The notes under the pieces are model-generated. The model was not told the DNA's origin, did not search any database, and was given only the letters and a program-made list of their open reading frames with translations. From Clostridium sp. 'White wine YQ' (GTDB lineage Bacteria; Bacillota; Clostridia; Clostridiales; Clostridiaceae), in the NCBI RefSeq assembly GCF_028728205.1, contig NZ_JAQYUU010000007.1, forward strand, positions 186,001 through 250,000: 64,000 bases of DNA. Reading direction: 5' to 3'. Below, piece after piece: positions 1 to 9,201 of the stretch; the stretch's first letter is position 1, and each line of letters opens with the position of its first letter. The position numbers and the translations under genes are program-made.

Positions 1-952
1 AACATAGATATACATTCTTCTTATTTGTATACATAATAAATTGTTCTATACTACCAACTAAAAAATCTATAAAAAGTATATGTCTTATAGGATGGATTTT
101 TTGTTTAGGCTTTCGAAGCATAACCTTTAACCAATTACTTTCATTAGATATGCTAATTGGAGAACCCACATTAACTAAAAAATCATCACCATAATAATTA
201 ATAAAGTCATCCATAAGCTTTGACTGCTTTACATTATTATTTGCAGTTATATACCCTTTTTCAAACAATATATTATAGTATCTTTGCCGAATAGTATTCT
301 GATCTAAGTGTAAACTCAAGTCATTTTCAAGTAGATATTTAACTTCTTGAGATATTTTCAATAATTTTAAATATACTTTTCTATCTGAAATATATTCTGG
401 ACTATCATCTATTTTTCTAATATCTATGTAATTAAAGCTTGCTTTACTTTTTAAGACATTCTTATATTCTTTTAATTTACAACAATGCTTTTCACATATG
501 TGTACACCTTGAACCTGATGTAGCCTATGTATAAATGTTTCACCGTAATTAGTTATCTCAAACTTAACGCATTCTGGACAATAATATATGTTTTTCTTTT
601 TGCATATACTACCAGCTATTATTCCAATCTTATGCTTTATTCCTTTACCGTCTTTAAATTTTATAATATCAATACATTCCTGTCTTTTTCCTATATCCAT
701 AAATGGAGAGTATAGTGGAAATAGTGTGTAATTCTTAATAATTTCGTTACTAGAATATCCTAAATTCTCGGGAATGCAATTACTAAATTTCTCAATATTA
801 CATGGGATGTCAATTACCGGGGTGACTGTAGACTTTCCAAATAGTTGTTTAAATAGAATTTTAGTGTTTCTATTTCCATCAGTTAGATGATATCTTCCTA
901 ATATGCTATATAAAAGTTCATCTTTATATAGGGCTGGGAAATCATAAATCAT
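1..952 (-). CDS. tnsD: TnsD/TniQ-family target selector, first copy (C-terminus cut by window edge)
   Basis: TniQ/TnsD proteins choose the insertion site for Tn7-like transposases; TnsD binds attTn7 in glmS and recruits TnsC. About 317 residues are visible. The N-terminal TniQ region begins MIYDFPALYKDELLYS, and the zinc motif reads CPEC, then HRLHQ, then CEKHC. A later stretch, HPIRHILFIDFLVG, matches NPIKHLLAIRFLYG in the second TnsD of this window. The start at 952 is set by TAAGGAG, whose TAA is the tnsC stop codon, so the two genes are tightly coupled. It is the last visible gene of the tnsABC operon. Whether the C-terminus is full length cannot be seen. Confidence 0.85.
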   Translation of the reverse strand, partial: MIYDFPALYKDELLYSILGRYHLTDGNRNTKILFKQLFGKSTVTPVIDIPCNIEKFSNCIPENLGYSSNEIIKNYTLFPLYSPFMDIGKRQECIDIIKFKDGKGIKHKIGIIAGSICKKKNIYYCPECVKFEITNYGETFIHRLHQVQGVHICEKHCCKLKEYKNVLKSKASFNYIDIRKIDDSPEYISDRKVYLKLLKISQEVKYLLENDLSLHLDQNTIRQRYYNILFEKGYITANNNVKQSKLMDDFINYYGDDFLVNVGSPISISNESNWLKVMLRKPKQKIHPIRHILFIDFLVGSIEQFIMYTNKKNVYLC

Positions 953-964
953 AATAATTACTCC

Positions 965-2650
965 TTACTGTATACCATCAAGTATATCTTTTTTATTTTC
1001 CTCTTGAAAGTTATCAAGCAAGTTCTTACTTTTTTTGATGTCACCATTTTTATTTGATCTTTTAGTCTGCTTAAATTTAATTTCTTTTTCAGTTTGTAGC
1101 TCTTCAACCAACATTTGTTTAGCAACTTCTCTTATTAAGACTCCTATATCTGTATCAAACCCTTTATTGCTAACTACTCTAATAGCAACTTTTTCTATTG
1201 TCTTTTTATCATATTGCATTGTAGTATTTAATCCAATAATTATACTATCAATGATCATTTGCTTATTAACACTTTCTTTAAATTTTTCATCGTTATAGAT
1301 TTGATTTATTTTTTCTGTGGCCTTATTTCTTCCAAGATAATTTTCTATATTCATGTCTGGGGCCTTAATATCCTCACACTTACTAATTTCATTAGGGTCT
1401 CCAGATTCAAAGGCTTTTATTATTGCACCTGTTAGTTTAAATTTTTCATCTGCAACCCTATTGATTAGTTCTTCTGTTATTTTTTCTTCACCTGAAAATA
1501 TTGCTTCAAGCTGAACTGCCATAAATAATTTATTGGCTCTATCAATTATACCTATTGTTCTTTTATACATTAGATCCTTTAATTTCTGTGTTAGTGGTGT
1601 TTTATTTTTTAGCCATTGATAATTCCAAAGAAATTCAATAAAGGTATCCCACTCGTTTTCTTTCTGTTTCAATCTAAGATACTCAATAGTCCCAATTCCT
1701 TCTGCCTTTCTACCATGTCTATATTGCTCCCCTAAAATTGTCTTACTTGCTTTATATGTTCCAATAAAAACGATCGGTATTTTAATAGTATTTGATAAAG
1801 TAACGAAGAAGTTAAATAATGACTCTCCATTATTAGTATGTCTAATATGCTGAATTTCATCAACAACTAGTACTCCAATACCATACTTTAATGCTAAGAA
1901 TGAAATTGATGCAATCATTCTATCTACTAATGCACCTCTTTTAGAGTACTGATTAGTATATTTAGTTCCTAATAACAAATCAATCTCTTGAAAAAATTGG
2001 CTGCATACCCCAGAAATTTTTCCATTATAAGAGCAATCAACACGTATCCATGGTATCTGAGTAAAAACACCTTTGCTTTCACCGTAATCAATCACATGCC
2101 TTATAACCTGAGGATATTGAGAGAGAATATTATTTACTCCTGTTGTTTTACCTGAACCACTTGGCCCTATAATTAAACATCCCGTAGCTGAATTAGATGA
2201 TATTGAACAATGAGTTATAAGTTCATTGTTCTCAATATTATCACTAAATAAGTTACTATTAGCTTTTTTAAGTGTCTTCAAATACTGAGGTGTATCAATT
2301 CTTTTACTAACATATCCATTCCTAATAATAATAGATAAATATTCATCAGTTAATAAATTTGATGATGTAGGCAGCACGTAATCAAGCAATCTAAATATAG
2401 AATGAATTCTATATTCATTAGAGTAATATCTTTCCTCTTCACTATAAACAGGAAATCTCTTCAGAAAATCAAATACTTGCTCAAAGTTCTTTATCGGTGG
2501 CAATGCTTCAATTAATAAATTTCCTTTATATTGTGGAAGTTCTTGTTTGATATATCTAGCCTCTATATGTTCTCTAAATAAGAACTTGCCTTCATTAATG
2601 TCTTCATATTGATTATTAGTAACACCCTCATAATACTTAGTTACTGGCAT
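965..2650 (-). CDS. tnsC: TnsC-like AAA+ ATPase, transposition regulator
   Basis: TnsC is the ATPase that links the target selector (TnsD/TniQ) to the TnsAB transposase. The protein is 561 aa from the chosen ATG at 2650, which has AAGGAAGG just upstream; a longer frame starts at 2689 without a good ribosome site. Walker A GPSGSGKTT lies near residues 162-170, and Walker B is VLVVDEIQHI. The size matches Tn7 TnsC (about 555 aa). It follows tnsB after a 134-bp gap that contains a small hairpin, and it abuts the first tnsD. The C-terminal 100 residues are lysine-rich, as expected for partner-binding tails. Confidence 0.9.
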   Translation of the reverse strand: MPVTKYYEGVTNNQYEDINEGKFLFREHIEARYIKQELPQYKGNLLIEALPPIKNFEQVFDFLKRFPVYSEEERYYSNEYRIHSIFRLLDYVLPTSSNLLTDEYLSIIIRNGYVSKRIDTPQYLKTLKKANSNLFSDNIENNELITHCSISSNSATGCLIIGPSGSGKTTGVNNILSQYPQVIRHVIDYGESKGVFTQIPWIRVDCSYNGKISGVCSQFFQEIDLLLGTKYTNQYSKRGALVDRMIASISFLALKYGIGVLVVDEIQHIRHTNNGESLFNFFVTLSNTIKIPIVFIGTYKASKTILGEQYRHGRKAEGIGTIEYLRLKQKENEWDTFIEFLWNYQWLKNKTPLTQKLKDLMYKRTIGIIDRANKLFMAVQLEAIFSGEEKITEELINRVADEKFKLTGAIIKAFESGDPNEISKCEDIKAPDMNIENYLGRNKATEKINQIYNDEKFKESVNKQMIIDSIIIGLNTTMQYDKKTIEKVAIRVVSNKGFDTDIGVLIREVAKQMLVEELQTEKEIKFKQTKRSNKNGDIKKSKNLLDNFQEENKKDILDGIQ

Positions 2651-2667
2651 AACCTTCCTTCTAGTGA

Positions 2668-2692
2668 TAAAGTGTACTGTAAGTACCACTTT
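2668..2692 (-). other. Short inverted repeat between tnsB and tnsC
   Basis: AAGTGTACT and AGTACCACTT pair around a 3-nt spacer, with one bulged G, upstream of the chosen tnsC start. It overlaps the extended upstream reading frame, which favours the start at 2650. It could be an operator or a weak attenuator; there is no U-tract. Confidence 0.4.
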
Positions 2693-2784
2693 CCACTAAA
2701 ATTCACTTCCCTTCATTTTTATACTTTTATATTTAATAAGCCCTTAATTTTTCTTGGTTCTTATTTATCTTATTTATTTTAAAA

Positions 2785-4911
2785 CTAATTTTTATTAAAC
2801 ATTTTATTTTTTATAAAATCAGATAAAACATCTCTTGAATTTTTTTTTATATTTTCAAATTTTACTTCATCATTCTCATCTAATCTCCCACTAATATTTC
2901 TATACTCCTTATTATTTACTGAACATTGTTCTTTTGTTAAAGATTGTTTCTCATCATAAAATGCTTTTTCAATACTCCTATTTTCATCTATGTCTTCAAT
3001 TTTAACTTTACTGCCATTACTTTTTTTAACTGCTTCTGAAACAATCCCCTGTCTAATTTCCCTTTTATTAGCAAATAAATTATCATTTGCATCCCTATAT
3101 ACAGTTTCTTTTTTTACTCTAACTAACTCATCATACTTCTCAATTTCTTCTAAAGTTCTATTAATGTAAATGTCATTTGATGTCATACATCTATTTATCT
3201 GACACTCAATATATTTATTAGAGTTATTATTATACATCATTATGGAATTCATACAATCTGAATCATAAGCAATCTCAATATGCCTATTTTTATTGATTCT
3301 AGAAAACAAATTTTCTTTTTGTGCTATATCACAAGTATATAACATATTTTTATACTGTATCCCTTTCTCAGTTATTGAAGCGTTCGCATGTCTTAATAAA
3401 TAATATCTCAATTTATCCTCTGGTTGACTTCTTAACTTTCCCTTCTTATTTTTGATTCCCCAATTCCATATTTCATTTGCCACTGGGGAAACACCTGCCC
3501 AAACGAGCTCTTTTTCAAGGGGGTAATTATTCATAACTTTTGCATTTCTCTCTAAAACTGCTTCAATAACAATTTGGGTAAATTCATAAATATCCAATTT
3601 TGCATCCTTTCTGTAATCCTTCTGACCACGTTCTCTATACTTATTCATTATTATGCCTGGTAAGTCATGTTTAATCATATATTCAATTATCTTAAATTTT
3701 TGTTCAACTGTACCTTTTGCACTTCCAATATAAGAAGGTGCATATTCAATCGAAACTTTAAGATATTCTACTAAAAGGTCAGAATTTTTAGCAATGAATC
3801 CTCCCCTATCCGCCATAATTATTTGTGGTGATCCAGTTACATTCCACTCATCTTCAGGTAACTTTATACCAAAATAGGCACAGTACTTTTCTTTATCCTG
3901 AAAAGTATTATAAAGCAACTTTGCATATCCATTCCAAGAATCTTGATGTAACCCAACGTGTATTCCAGTTACTTTAGTTGAAAAAACATCCACAGCAAAG
4001 TATACCACTGGTTTTCCTATACCTAAGTTTCTATCAATCCTATTTACTAGGTATATAGGAAATACTGTTGAATCTACTTGATACCTTAGTCCTGGGCTAT
4101 ATGACTCATATACTGAATCAGAACTCAACCCTCTAACATTATTCTGGTAGTTCTTCTTCCCCTTTCTGTCATATTCCATCTTATTTTTATCTATATTCTG
4201 ATTGAACCAATTATAAAATTGATCAAATGTGGGTTTCTCATACCACTTCTTTCCTTTATAATTATCAGCAATAATATTATCAAATGTTTTGGTAATTGGC
4301 ATTTTATCATTATATCTGTAATATCTATTAATCCCATATTCAAAATTCTTTTTATCTTGTAAATCTAGTATTTTCCCTTCGATTCCAGTAATCTTTGATG
4401 ATACACTCTTTCTACCCGGCTTTTTTATATAATTTCTGTCTTTACTCTTTCCACAATTATCATAGTTATCTGATAATGAATCCTTGGTTCTTCCTCCTTG
4501 CCAATACCTTCTTAAATAGTCATAAACACATTTCTCTGAGACATTATATTTTTCTATGGCTTTTTTAACAAACTTTCCTCTATAATTTCTATAAAGACAT
4601 AGAGGAATATTTTCAACATTGTCAATTTCACTTACAATCTTGTATCTGTTATTTAATTGTTCTTTTCTACTTTTGGATAAAGTATCTTCATTTATAATCT
4701 TATAAAAATCTTGATTAGGAAGGATTGTGTATATTCCATCTTTGAAACCTCTATTTATATCTTTTAAAGTTCTTATATTAATTTTTAGTTTTCTAGTCAA
4801 CATTTCAATACAGAAGCAATTCTCTTGAGACACTTCAATCCATAAAACCCTTTCGACTTCATTTGTATTTAAATTTTTCAGTATATCATTATTTTTTATA
4901 AAACTCTCCAT
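2785..4911 (-). CDS. tnsB: TnsB-like DDE transposase
   Basis: TnsB recognises the transposon ends, cuts the 3' ends and joins them to target DNA. The protein is 708 aa, close to Tn7 TnsB (702). The RNase-H-fold catalytic triad is visible as D in RYQVDSTVFPIYL, D in IIMADRGGF and E in SAKGTVEQKF. An N-terminal basic helical region precedes it and a charged C-terminal tail would contact TnsC. The start at 4911 is preceded by GAGGTG and lies 17 nt after the tnsA stop; an upstream frame to 4938 would overlap tnsA. The expected binding sites, ACAATAAAG-like boxes, are present at the island ends. Confidence 0.92.
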   Translation of the reverse strand: MESFIKNNDILKNLNTNEVERVLWIEVSQENCFCIEMLTRKLKINIRTLKDINRGFKDGIYTILPNQDFYKIINEDTLSKSRKEQLNNRYKIVSEIDNVENIPLCLYRNYRGKFVKKAIEKYNVSEKCVYDYLRRYWQGGRTKDSLSDNYDNCGKSKDRNYIKKPGRKSVSSKITGIEGKILDLQDKKNFEYGINRYYRYNDKMPITKTFDNIIADNYKGKKWYEKPTFDQFYNWFNQNIDKNKMEYDRKGKKNYQNNVRGLSSDSVYESYSPGLRYQVDSTVFPIYLVNRIDRNLGIGKPVVYFAVDVFSTKVTGIHVGLHQDSWNGYAKLLYNTFQDKEKYCAYFGIKLPEDEWNVTGSPQIIMADRGGFIAKNSDLLVEYLKVSIEYAPSYIGSAKGTVEQKFKIIEYMIKHDLPGIIMNKYRERGQKDYRKDAKLDIYEFTQIVIEAVLERNAKVMNNYPLEKELVWAGVSPVANEIWNWGIKNKKGKLRSQPEDKLRYYLLRHANASITEKGIQYKNMLYTCDIAQKENLFSRINKNRHIEIAYDSDCMNSIMMYNNNSNKYIECQINRCMTSNDIYINRTLEEIEKYDELVRVKKETVYRDANDNLFANKREIRQGIVSEAVKKSNGSKVKIEDIDENRSIEKAFYDEKQSLTKEQCSVNNKEYRNISGRLDENDEVKFENIKKNSRDVLSDFIKNKMFNKN

Positions 4912-4928
4912 ATGTACACCTCTATAAA

Positions 4929-5720
4929 TTATAGCCAAACATCCATATCATAATAATTAAATTTTTTTCTAAAATTAGCTTTAACTTCTTTGTGAGTTAG
5001 GAGATATTTTAAAAAGCTAAGACCTTCCCCTTCACACCATCCCATAACTCTTTCAAATTCACTTGTTGTTTTAATAACATTCATATTACTTTTAGAAAGC
5101 ATATCTTTAAATTTTTCAATTAGCCATTTTAACTCGATATCATTAAGATTCATTGCGTCATTCCAAAAATAATCTTGATAAATGCTGTATATATTTCTTC
5201 CTATCACTTTGCTTTCTTCATTGTGAGTTATTACTCCCCAGTCAATCCCTTTTTTACTCCAAAATTCTTTTTCTATTAGCAATTTTTCTTGAGTTCTTCT
5301 TTTTTGGTAGTCCTCCTCTGTCTTTAATGTTCTTACAATTTCTTTTACACCTATATCACATTTAACGAGAATATTAAAATCTGATGTTAATACAGTTTTC
5401 TCTTCTCTATTTATTTTGTATTTAGGAGGATGTAACACATTTAACCTTTCAGCAATCTCCAAAGTTTCATTGATTGGCAATAGCGGAAATTGCTCCCGTA
5501 TATCAAGTACATTATCTTGCATCTGCAGTATTAAAAATGCCCACAATTCCCCATCTGACAATAAATAATGTACTCTATTATGTTTCCATCCCAATATTTT
5601 GTGACAACGTCCATCTGATGGTACCTCATGAGGTAATATCCACGGTTTATATTCTAATCCATATCCTTGCCCCCTCTTTTCCCGTAGTCTTGCTTTATCC
5701 GTTTTTCTAATTTTGGTCAT
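4929..5720 (-). CDS. tnsA: TnsA-like endonuclease
   Basis: TnsA makes the 5' cuts, so a TnsAB pair gives cut-and-paste transposition. The protein is 263 aa (Tn7 TnsA is 273). The N-terminal restriction-endonuclease-like part shows GELWAFLILQ (candidate catalytic E) and VLTSDFNILV (candidate catalytic D), followed by the K-containing strand CDIGVKEIVRTLK. The Q-x-K pair known from Tn7 TnsA is not obvious here. GAGGTG precedes the ATG. It is the first gene of the tnsABCD operon and diverges from the second tnsD across 377 bp. Confidence 0.85.
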   Translation of the reverse strand: MTKIRKTDKARLREKRGQGYGLEYKPWILPHEVPSDGRCHKILGWKHNRVHYLLSDGELWAFLILQMQDNVLDIREQFPLLPINETLEIAERLNVLHPPKYKINREEKTVLTSDFNILVKCDIGVKEIVRTLKTEEDYQKRRTQEKLLIEKEFWSKKGIDWGVITHNEESKVIGRNIYSIYQDYFWNDAMNLNDIELKWLIEKFKDMLSKSNMNVIKTTSEFERVMGWCEGEGLSFLKYLLTHKEVKANFRKKFNYYDMDVWL

Positions 5721-6097
5721 CTAACACCTCTAAAGAAATTACTATATTGATTTTTTTATGATTTTGATCACTATATATCACTATTGAACATAGTTGTTGC
5801 CAATATCATTATGCTCGATATAAAAAAATGGCAAAGTATTTTAGGGCATGCAAAATATACTCTTTTAGAGTTGTAAATTTGCAAAATCCTAGAAATACTA
5901 TGCCATAGCAATAAATTTCTATTTTTATTTATTAACCTTATTTGAAATTTTATTCAACATTTATAGAATTTTTTCATTCATAGAAGCTATCTCCATAACA
6001 AATCCTTTATATATTAATTATTCTAGATTATTAACATTTGTTAGTCTTTAAAGAATATAGATTAAAAAAATGAAAAGAATATATACATATATATTAA
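5721..6097. promoter_or_regulatory. Divergent control region of tnsA and the second tnsD, with imperfect inverted repeat
   Basis: Both tns transcription units must start here. An inverted repeat occupies about 5828-5906: the left arm begins ATGGCAAAGTATTTTAGGG, and the right arm, read on the other strand, begins ATGGCATAGTATTTCTAGG. The outer 15 bp match at 13 positions and homology continues into TTGCAAA-type sequence. No U-tract follows, so an operator is more likely than a terminator. The repressor is unknown; TnsD or TnsB themselves are possible. Confidence 0.5.
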
Positions 6098-8008
6098 ATG
6101 GAAAGGGTGTTTTGTTTGATTGATTTTATTACAACACCATATAATGACGAGATATTCTATAGTTGGTTTGGGCGTTATAATGAATTGACTGGTTACAGAT
6201 CTAATAGGCATACAAACTATAACCTTCTAGGCATACAGCATGATTACATAACCCTCCAATATCCTCTAAATTTAAATTTTCTATGCTCTAATCTTCCGGA
6301 CGCTTTGAATATTTTTCCTGACGATATTATTAAAAATAATACTTCTTTTCCTTTTTATAAGCCGTTTCTAAGAGACAGTCAGTCAAAGTATATAATAAAA
6401 GCAATGCAGTTTGGAACTAAAGGGATTGGAAATAAATATCCTTCTATTTTATTTAGTGATAAAGTTGTTAAAGTTTGCTCTCAATGTGTTGTTGATGATG
6501 AAAAAAAATATGGTGAAGCTTATATACATAGATCTCATCAGATTCCATGTTGTTTTATATGTCAATATCATAATATAATTCTTGATTATGTAGATCTATC
6601 TGATTCTAAATATACAAACAGGTATTTTGTAATCAACAACATTATAGATCAAGCAATCCCTTTGAATATAAATGATGATATATATAATCAACTTCTGGGA
6701 CTTCAGTCTGATATTATCTGCTTATTAAATGCAAACATTAATAATTACAATATTGAAAGAATCTTGAATATGTATAAGCAGAAACTACTTATAACTGGCT
6801 ATTCAAGTAATAAAGGAATCGTTAATCACAAAAAATTAGTACAGGATTTTTCAACCTTTTATACGGATGATTTCCTAACCTTTGTAAATTCTAATATTAC
6901 AGAAAGCTCTAATACCGATTGGCTTTATGGAATAAGTCAAAACATTACTTTTAATCTTAATCCTATAAAACATTTATTAGCTATAAGATTCTTATATGGT
7001 GGATTTAATAATTTTATAAACTCAAATGAAGAATATCTACCGTTTGGTCAAGGTCCTTGGCCCTGTTTAAATATTGCTTCTGAACATTATAAAAAAGACA
7101 TGATTTCTTCATATAAATTAAAAAAATCCACACATGACTCAACTTCTTACGGTGTATTTGCTTGCAAATGTGGGTTTACTTATACTAGAAAATCTAATGA
7201 GCAAATGCTAGATAACCGCTATACTTTTAAGTCAGTTATTAACTGGGGTATAGAATGGGAAAATAAAGCTACTAATTTGATTATTACAGAAAATTATTCT
7301 ATAAGACAGTTGTGTTCTATTCTAAATTGTAGCTTTGGTAAGATAATGTCACATGCCACCAAAAATCAATTGCTTCATCACTTGAATACAAAAGTTAAGT
7401 ATAGACCAATAAAAGACATAGTAAGAGAAAATGCTGACTTATTAGAGCGCCATAAAGATGTTATTCTCAAATTCATACGTGAGCATAAAGATATGTCTAG
7501 ACGAGAGATATTTAAGGTCTTACATAGAGAATGTAATACAGTTTTAGCAAATGACAAAGAATGGTATGATAATATAATGCCTCCAAAAAAAACTTTTTAC
7601 GAGCATAAAGAACAGGTTGATTGGGCAAACAGAGACTTAGAGTTGAGTAACACAGTACTAATAGCTATAAATGACATTAAAGAAAATACAGATCTTAAAA
7701 TCACAAGGCCAAATATATCCAAGAGAATCAATTACCACCTTACTTCAATATTAAACAATTTAACTAAATTACCAATTACAAAAAAAATTATTGAAGAATC
7801 CTATGAAACAAGAGAAGAATATCTTATTAGGAAAATTGATTACACAGTAAAGAATTCAATTAAAGATAGTAATATTCTAACAGTTCATCAGTACATCAAA
7901 AAATTAGGTTTTCGGAAAGAAATGACTCCTTATCTACGAAATTATTTAGCAGAATCAATCAGAAAATTTTCTGACAATGAATTAAATAAACCTCCTTATT
8001 TAGATTAA
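6098..8008 (+). CDS. tnsD: TnsD-like target selector, second full-length copy
   Basis: A 636-aa TnsD/TniQ protein that should recognise an attachment site and recruit TnsC. Visible parts are an N-terminal TniQ block (YNDEIFYSWFGRYNELTG), the zinc motif CSQC, then HRSHQ, then CFICQYH, and the TnsD-specific segment GPWPCLN followed by FACKCGFTYTR. The C-terminal half is a DNA-binding region containing LPITKK. The ATG at 6098 has no good ribosome site; a TTG at 6116 preceded by AAAGGGTG is a plausible real start. It diverges from tnsA, so it has its own promoter and could be used under different conditions from the operon copy. It ends at a strong terminator. Confidence 0.88.
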   Translation: MERVFCLIDFITTPYNDEIFYSWFGRYNELTGYRSNRHTNYNLLGIQHDYITLQYPLNLNFLCSNLPDALNIFPDDIIKNNTSFPFYKPFLRDSQSKYIIKAMQFGTKGIGNKYPSILFSDKVVKVCSQCVVDDEKKYGEAYIHRSHQIPCCFICQYHNIILDYVDLSDSKYTNRYFVINNIIDQAIPLNINDDIYNQLLGLQSDIICLLNANINNYNIERILNMYKQKLLITGYSSNKGIVNHKKLVQDFSTFYTDDFLTFVNSNITESSNTDWLYGISQNITFNLNPIKHLLAIRFLYGGFNNFINSNEEYLPFGQGPWPCLNIASEHYKKDMISSYKLKKSTHDSTSYGVFACKCGFTYTRKSNEQMLDNRYTFKSVINWGIEWENKATNLIITENYSIRQLCSILNCSFGKIMSHATKNQLLHHLNTKVKYRPIKDIVRENADLLERHKDVILKFIREHKDMSRREIFKVLHRECNTVLANDKEWYDNIMPPKKTFYEHKEQVDWANRDLELSNTVLIAINDIKENTDLKITRPNISKRINYHLTSILNNLTKLPITKKIIEESYETREEYLIRKIDYTVKNSIKDSNILTVHQYIKKLGFRKEMTPYLRNYLAESIRKFSDNELNKPPYLD

Positions 8009-8095
8009 TTCTGAATAAGGCTTGAAATTATAGAAAGATAAGGACTGGGAATACTCTATAGAAGTATATTATGATATATTAAAAAATTTCATAAT

Positions 8096-8145
8096 GAGCC
8101 TATTAAGTATGCTTCCTTATTTGCATCCTTAATAGGCTCTCTTTT
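8096..8145 (+). terminator. Rho-independent terminator after the second tnsD
   Basis: GAGCCTATTAAG pairs with CTTAATAGGCTC around a 20-nt loop, followed by TCTTTTTATT. The rest of 8009-8313 shows no gene. Confidence 0.85.
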
Positions 8146-8313
8146 TATTGCTTTAAGAATGATTCTATTGTTGTCTTTACATATCAGAATCCGTTCAAAG
8201 TATGACTATGAAAAACCAATAATTTTCTATCTCTGCATGATATATAATTTCTATTTATGTTTACCGTCAAATAATTCTCTCCTATCATTTTCTGAAATTC
8301 TACAGAGTTTAGT

Positions 8314-8874
8314 CTAACATTTCATAAATGACTTTATTATTCCTTTCGCAATTTCAAAGGCCATATCACTAAGAAACTTCATATCTACATAATATCTAAC
8401 AACGTCTAATTCTAATTCACCCATAATACCTTGAATCGATATATCCCCTACATATGCATGATTCTTACCTATCCCTTTTCCTGCAATTAATCCACTATCT
8501 TTTATTATTATTTTACCAACATCTTCTTTGGCTGAAAGAGATGCATCAATTGCTATTAGAATCTGTTTAGGATGTTTAGTTCTAATAATCTTTATTTTTT
8601 CATTTATATTCTTTGCATTTATTGGGTCTGTTAAGGTTCCATAGATAGGAATATCAAAATCTTTATTTTCTTTTAGAATAGAACCTATAAATGGACCTAA
8701 TGCATCAACACTATGAGTCCTATTAGTTCCTATACATACAAATACAACATTTTTATTTTGTATTACGTTAAAATAATCAGTTATTTTTGTATATGTATCT
8801 TGTACATAATATATTCGTTTTGAATTATTTTTTCTCTTTGCAAAAAACTTCATGTTTGCGATTTTGTTAATCAT
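8314..8874 (-). CDS. YyaC-like (DUF1256) sporulation-associated protein
   Basis: The family includes Bacillus YyaC, a protein of the HybD/Gpr-like protease fold annotated as a sporulation protein of unclear function. The 186-aa sequence shows the family landmarks in order: VFVCIGTNRTHSVDALGPF, IYGTLTDPINAKNI, LIAIDASLS, then GKGIGKNHAYVGDISIQGI. The acidic residue after VCIGTNRTHS fits the predicted active site. The N-terminus carries an extra basic stretch (FFAKRKNNSKR). GGAG precedes the start. It stands alone inside the transposon island, so it is a mobile paralogue rather than the housekeeping copy. Why a transposon carries it is unknown. Confidence 0.75.
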   Translation of the reverse strand: MINKIANMKFFAKRKNNSKRIYYVQDTYTKITDYFNVIQNKNVVFVCIGTNRTHSVDALGPFIGSILKENKDFDIPIYGTLTDPINAKNINEKIKIIRTKHPKQILIAIDASLSAKEDVGKIIIKDSGLIAGKGIGKNHAYVGDISIQGIMGELELDVVRYYVDMKFLSDMAFEIAKGIIKSFMKC

Positions 8875-9201
8875 TTATTTTACTCCAACCCAAAGTATTT
8901 CTATGTTATTTAAAGATATTATACCAATAAATATTCTTAACATGTTATAGAAAAATTAAACTGGTTGATAACCCATTCTGTAATAAATACTCTTTATAGT
9001 TAACAGCCTTTTAAGGCTACATGTTATTAAAACAATTTATATACTTAATTTCAATATTCAAATTAAATCAATAAATATTTGTAAAGTTGGTCTTTCTTTA
9101 TTGATTAAGATAGTTTTACATGCAATGTATGGGGGAAAATATGCAAACCATTTATCTATGGTATGGTGTTTCTTATCCCTAATAATCGTGAGTTTACTTA
9201 T
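8875..9201. other. Intergenic DNA between the YyaC-like and ATPase genes
   Basis: AT-rich, no supported gene. A perfect 14-bp palindrome, AGCCTTTTAAGGCT, sits at 9005-9018. No TnsB-type box array was found here. Confidence 0.4.

Noticed and set aside
1035-1298. An 87-aa plus-strand frame inside tnsC
   Set aside because: Hydrophobic antisense frame of a conserved gene; such frames recur opposite most genes here and none has independent support.
8140-8313. Possible small gene after the tnsD terminator
   Set aside because: No start with a ribosome site and no open frame of useful length.
9080-9120. TCAATAAAG box near the ATPase gene as a TnsB site
   Set aside because: Single, without the following GTTTGTTTA-like half and without partner boxes.
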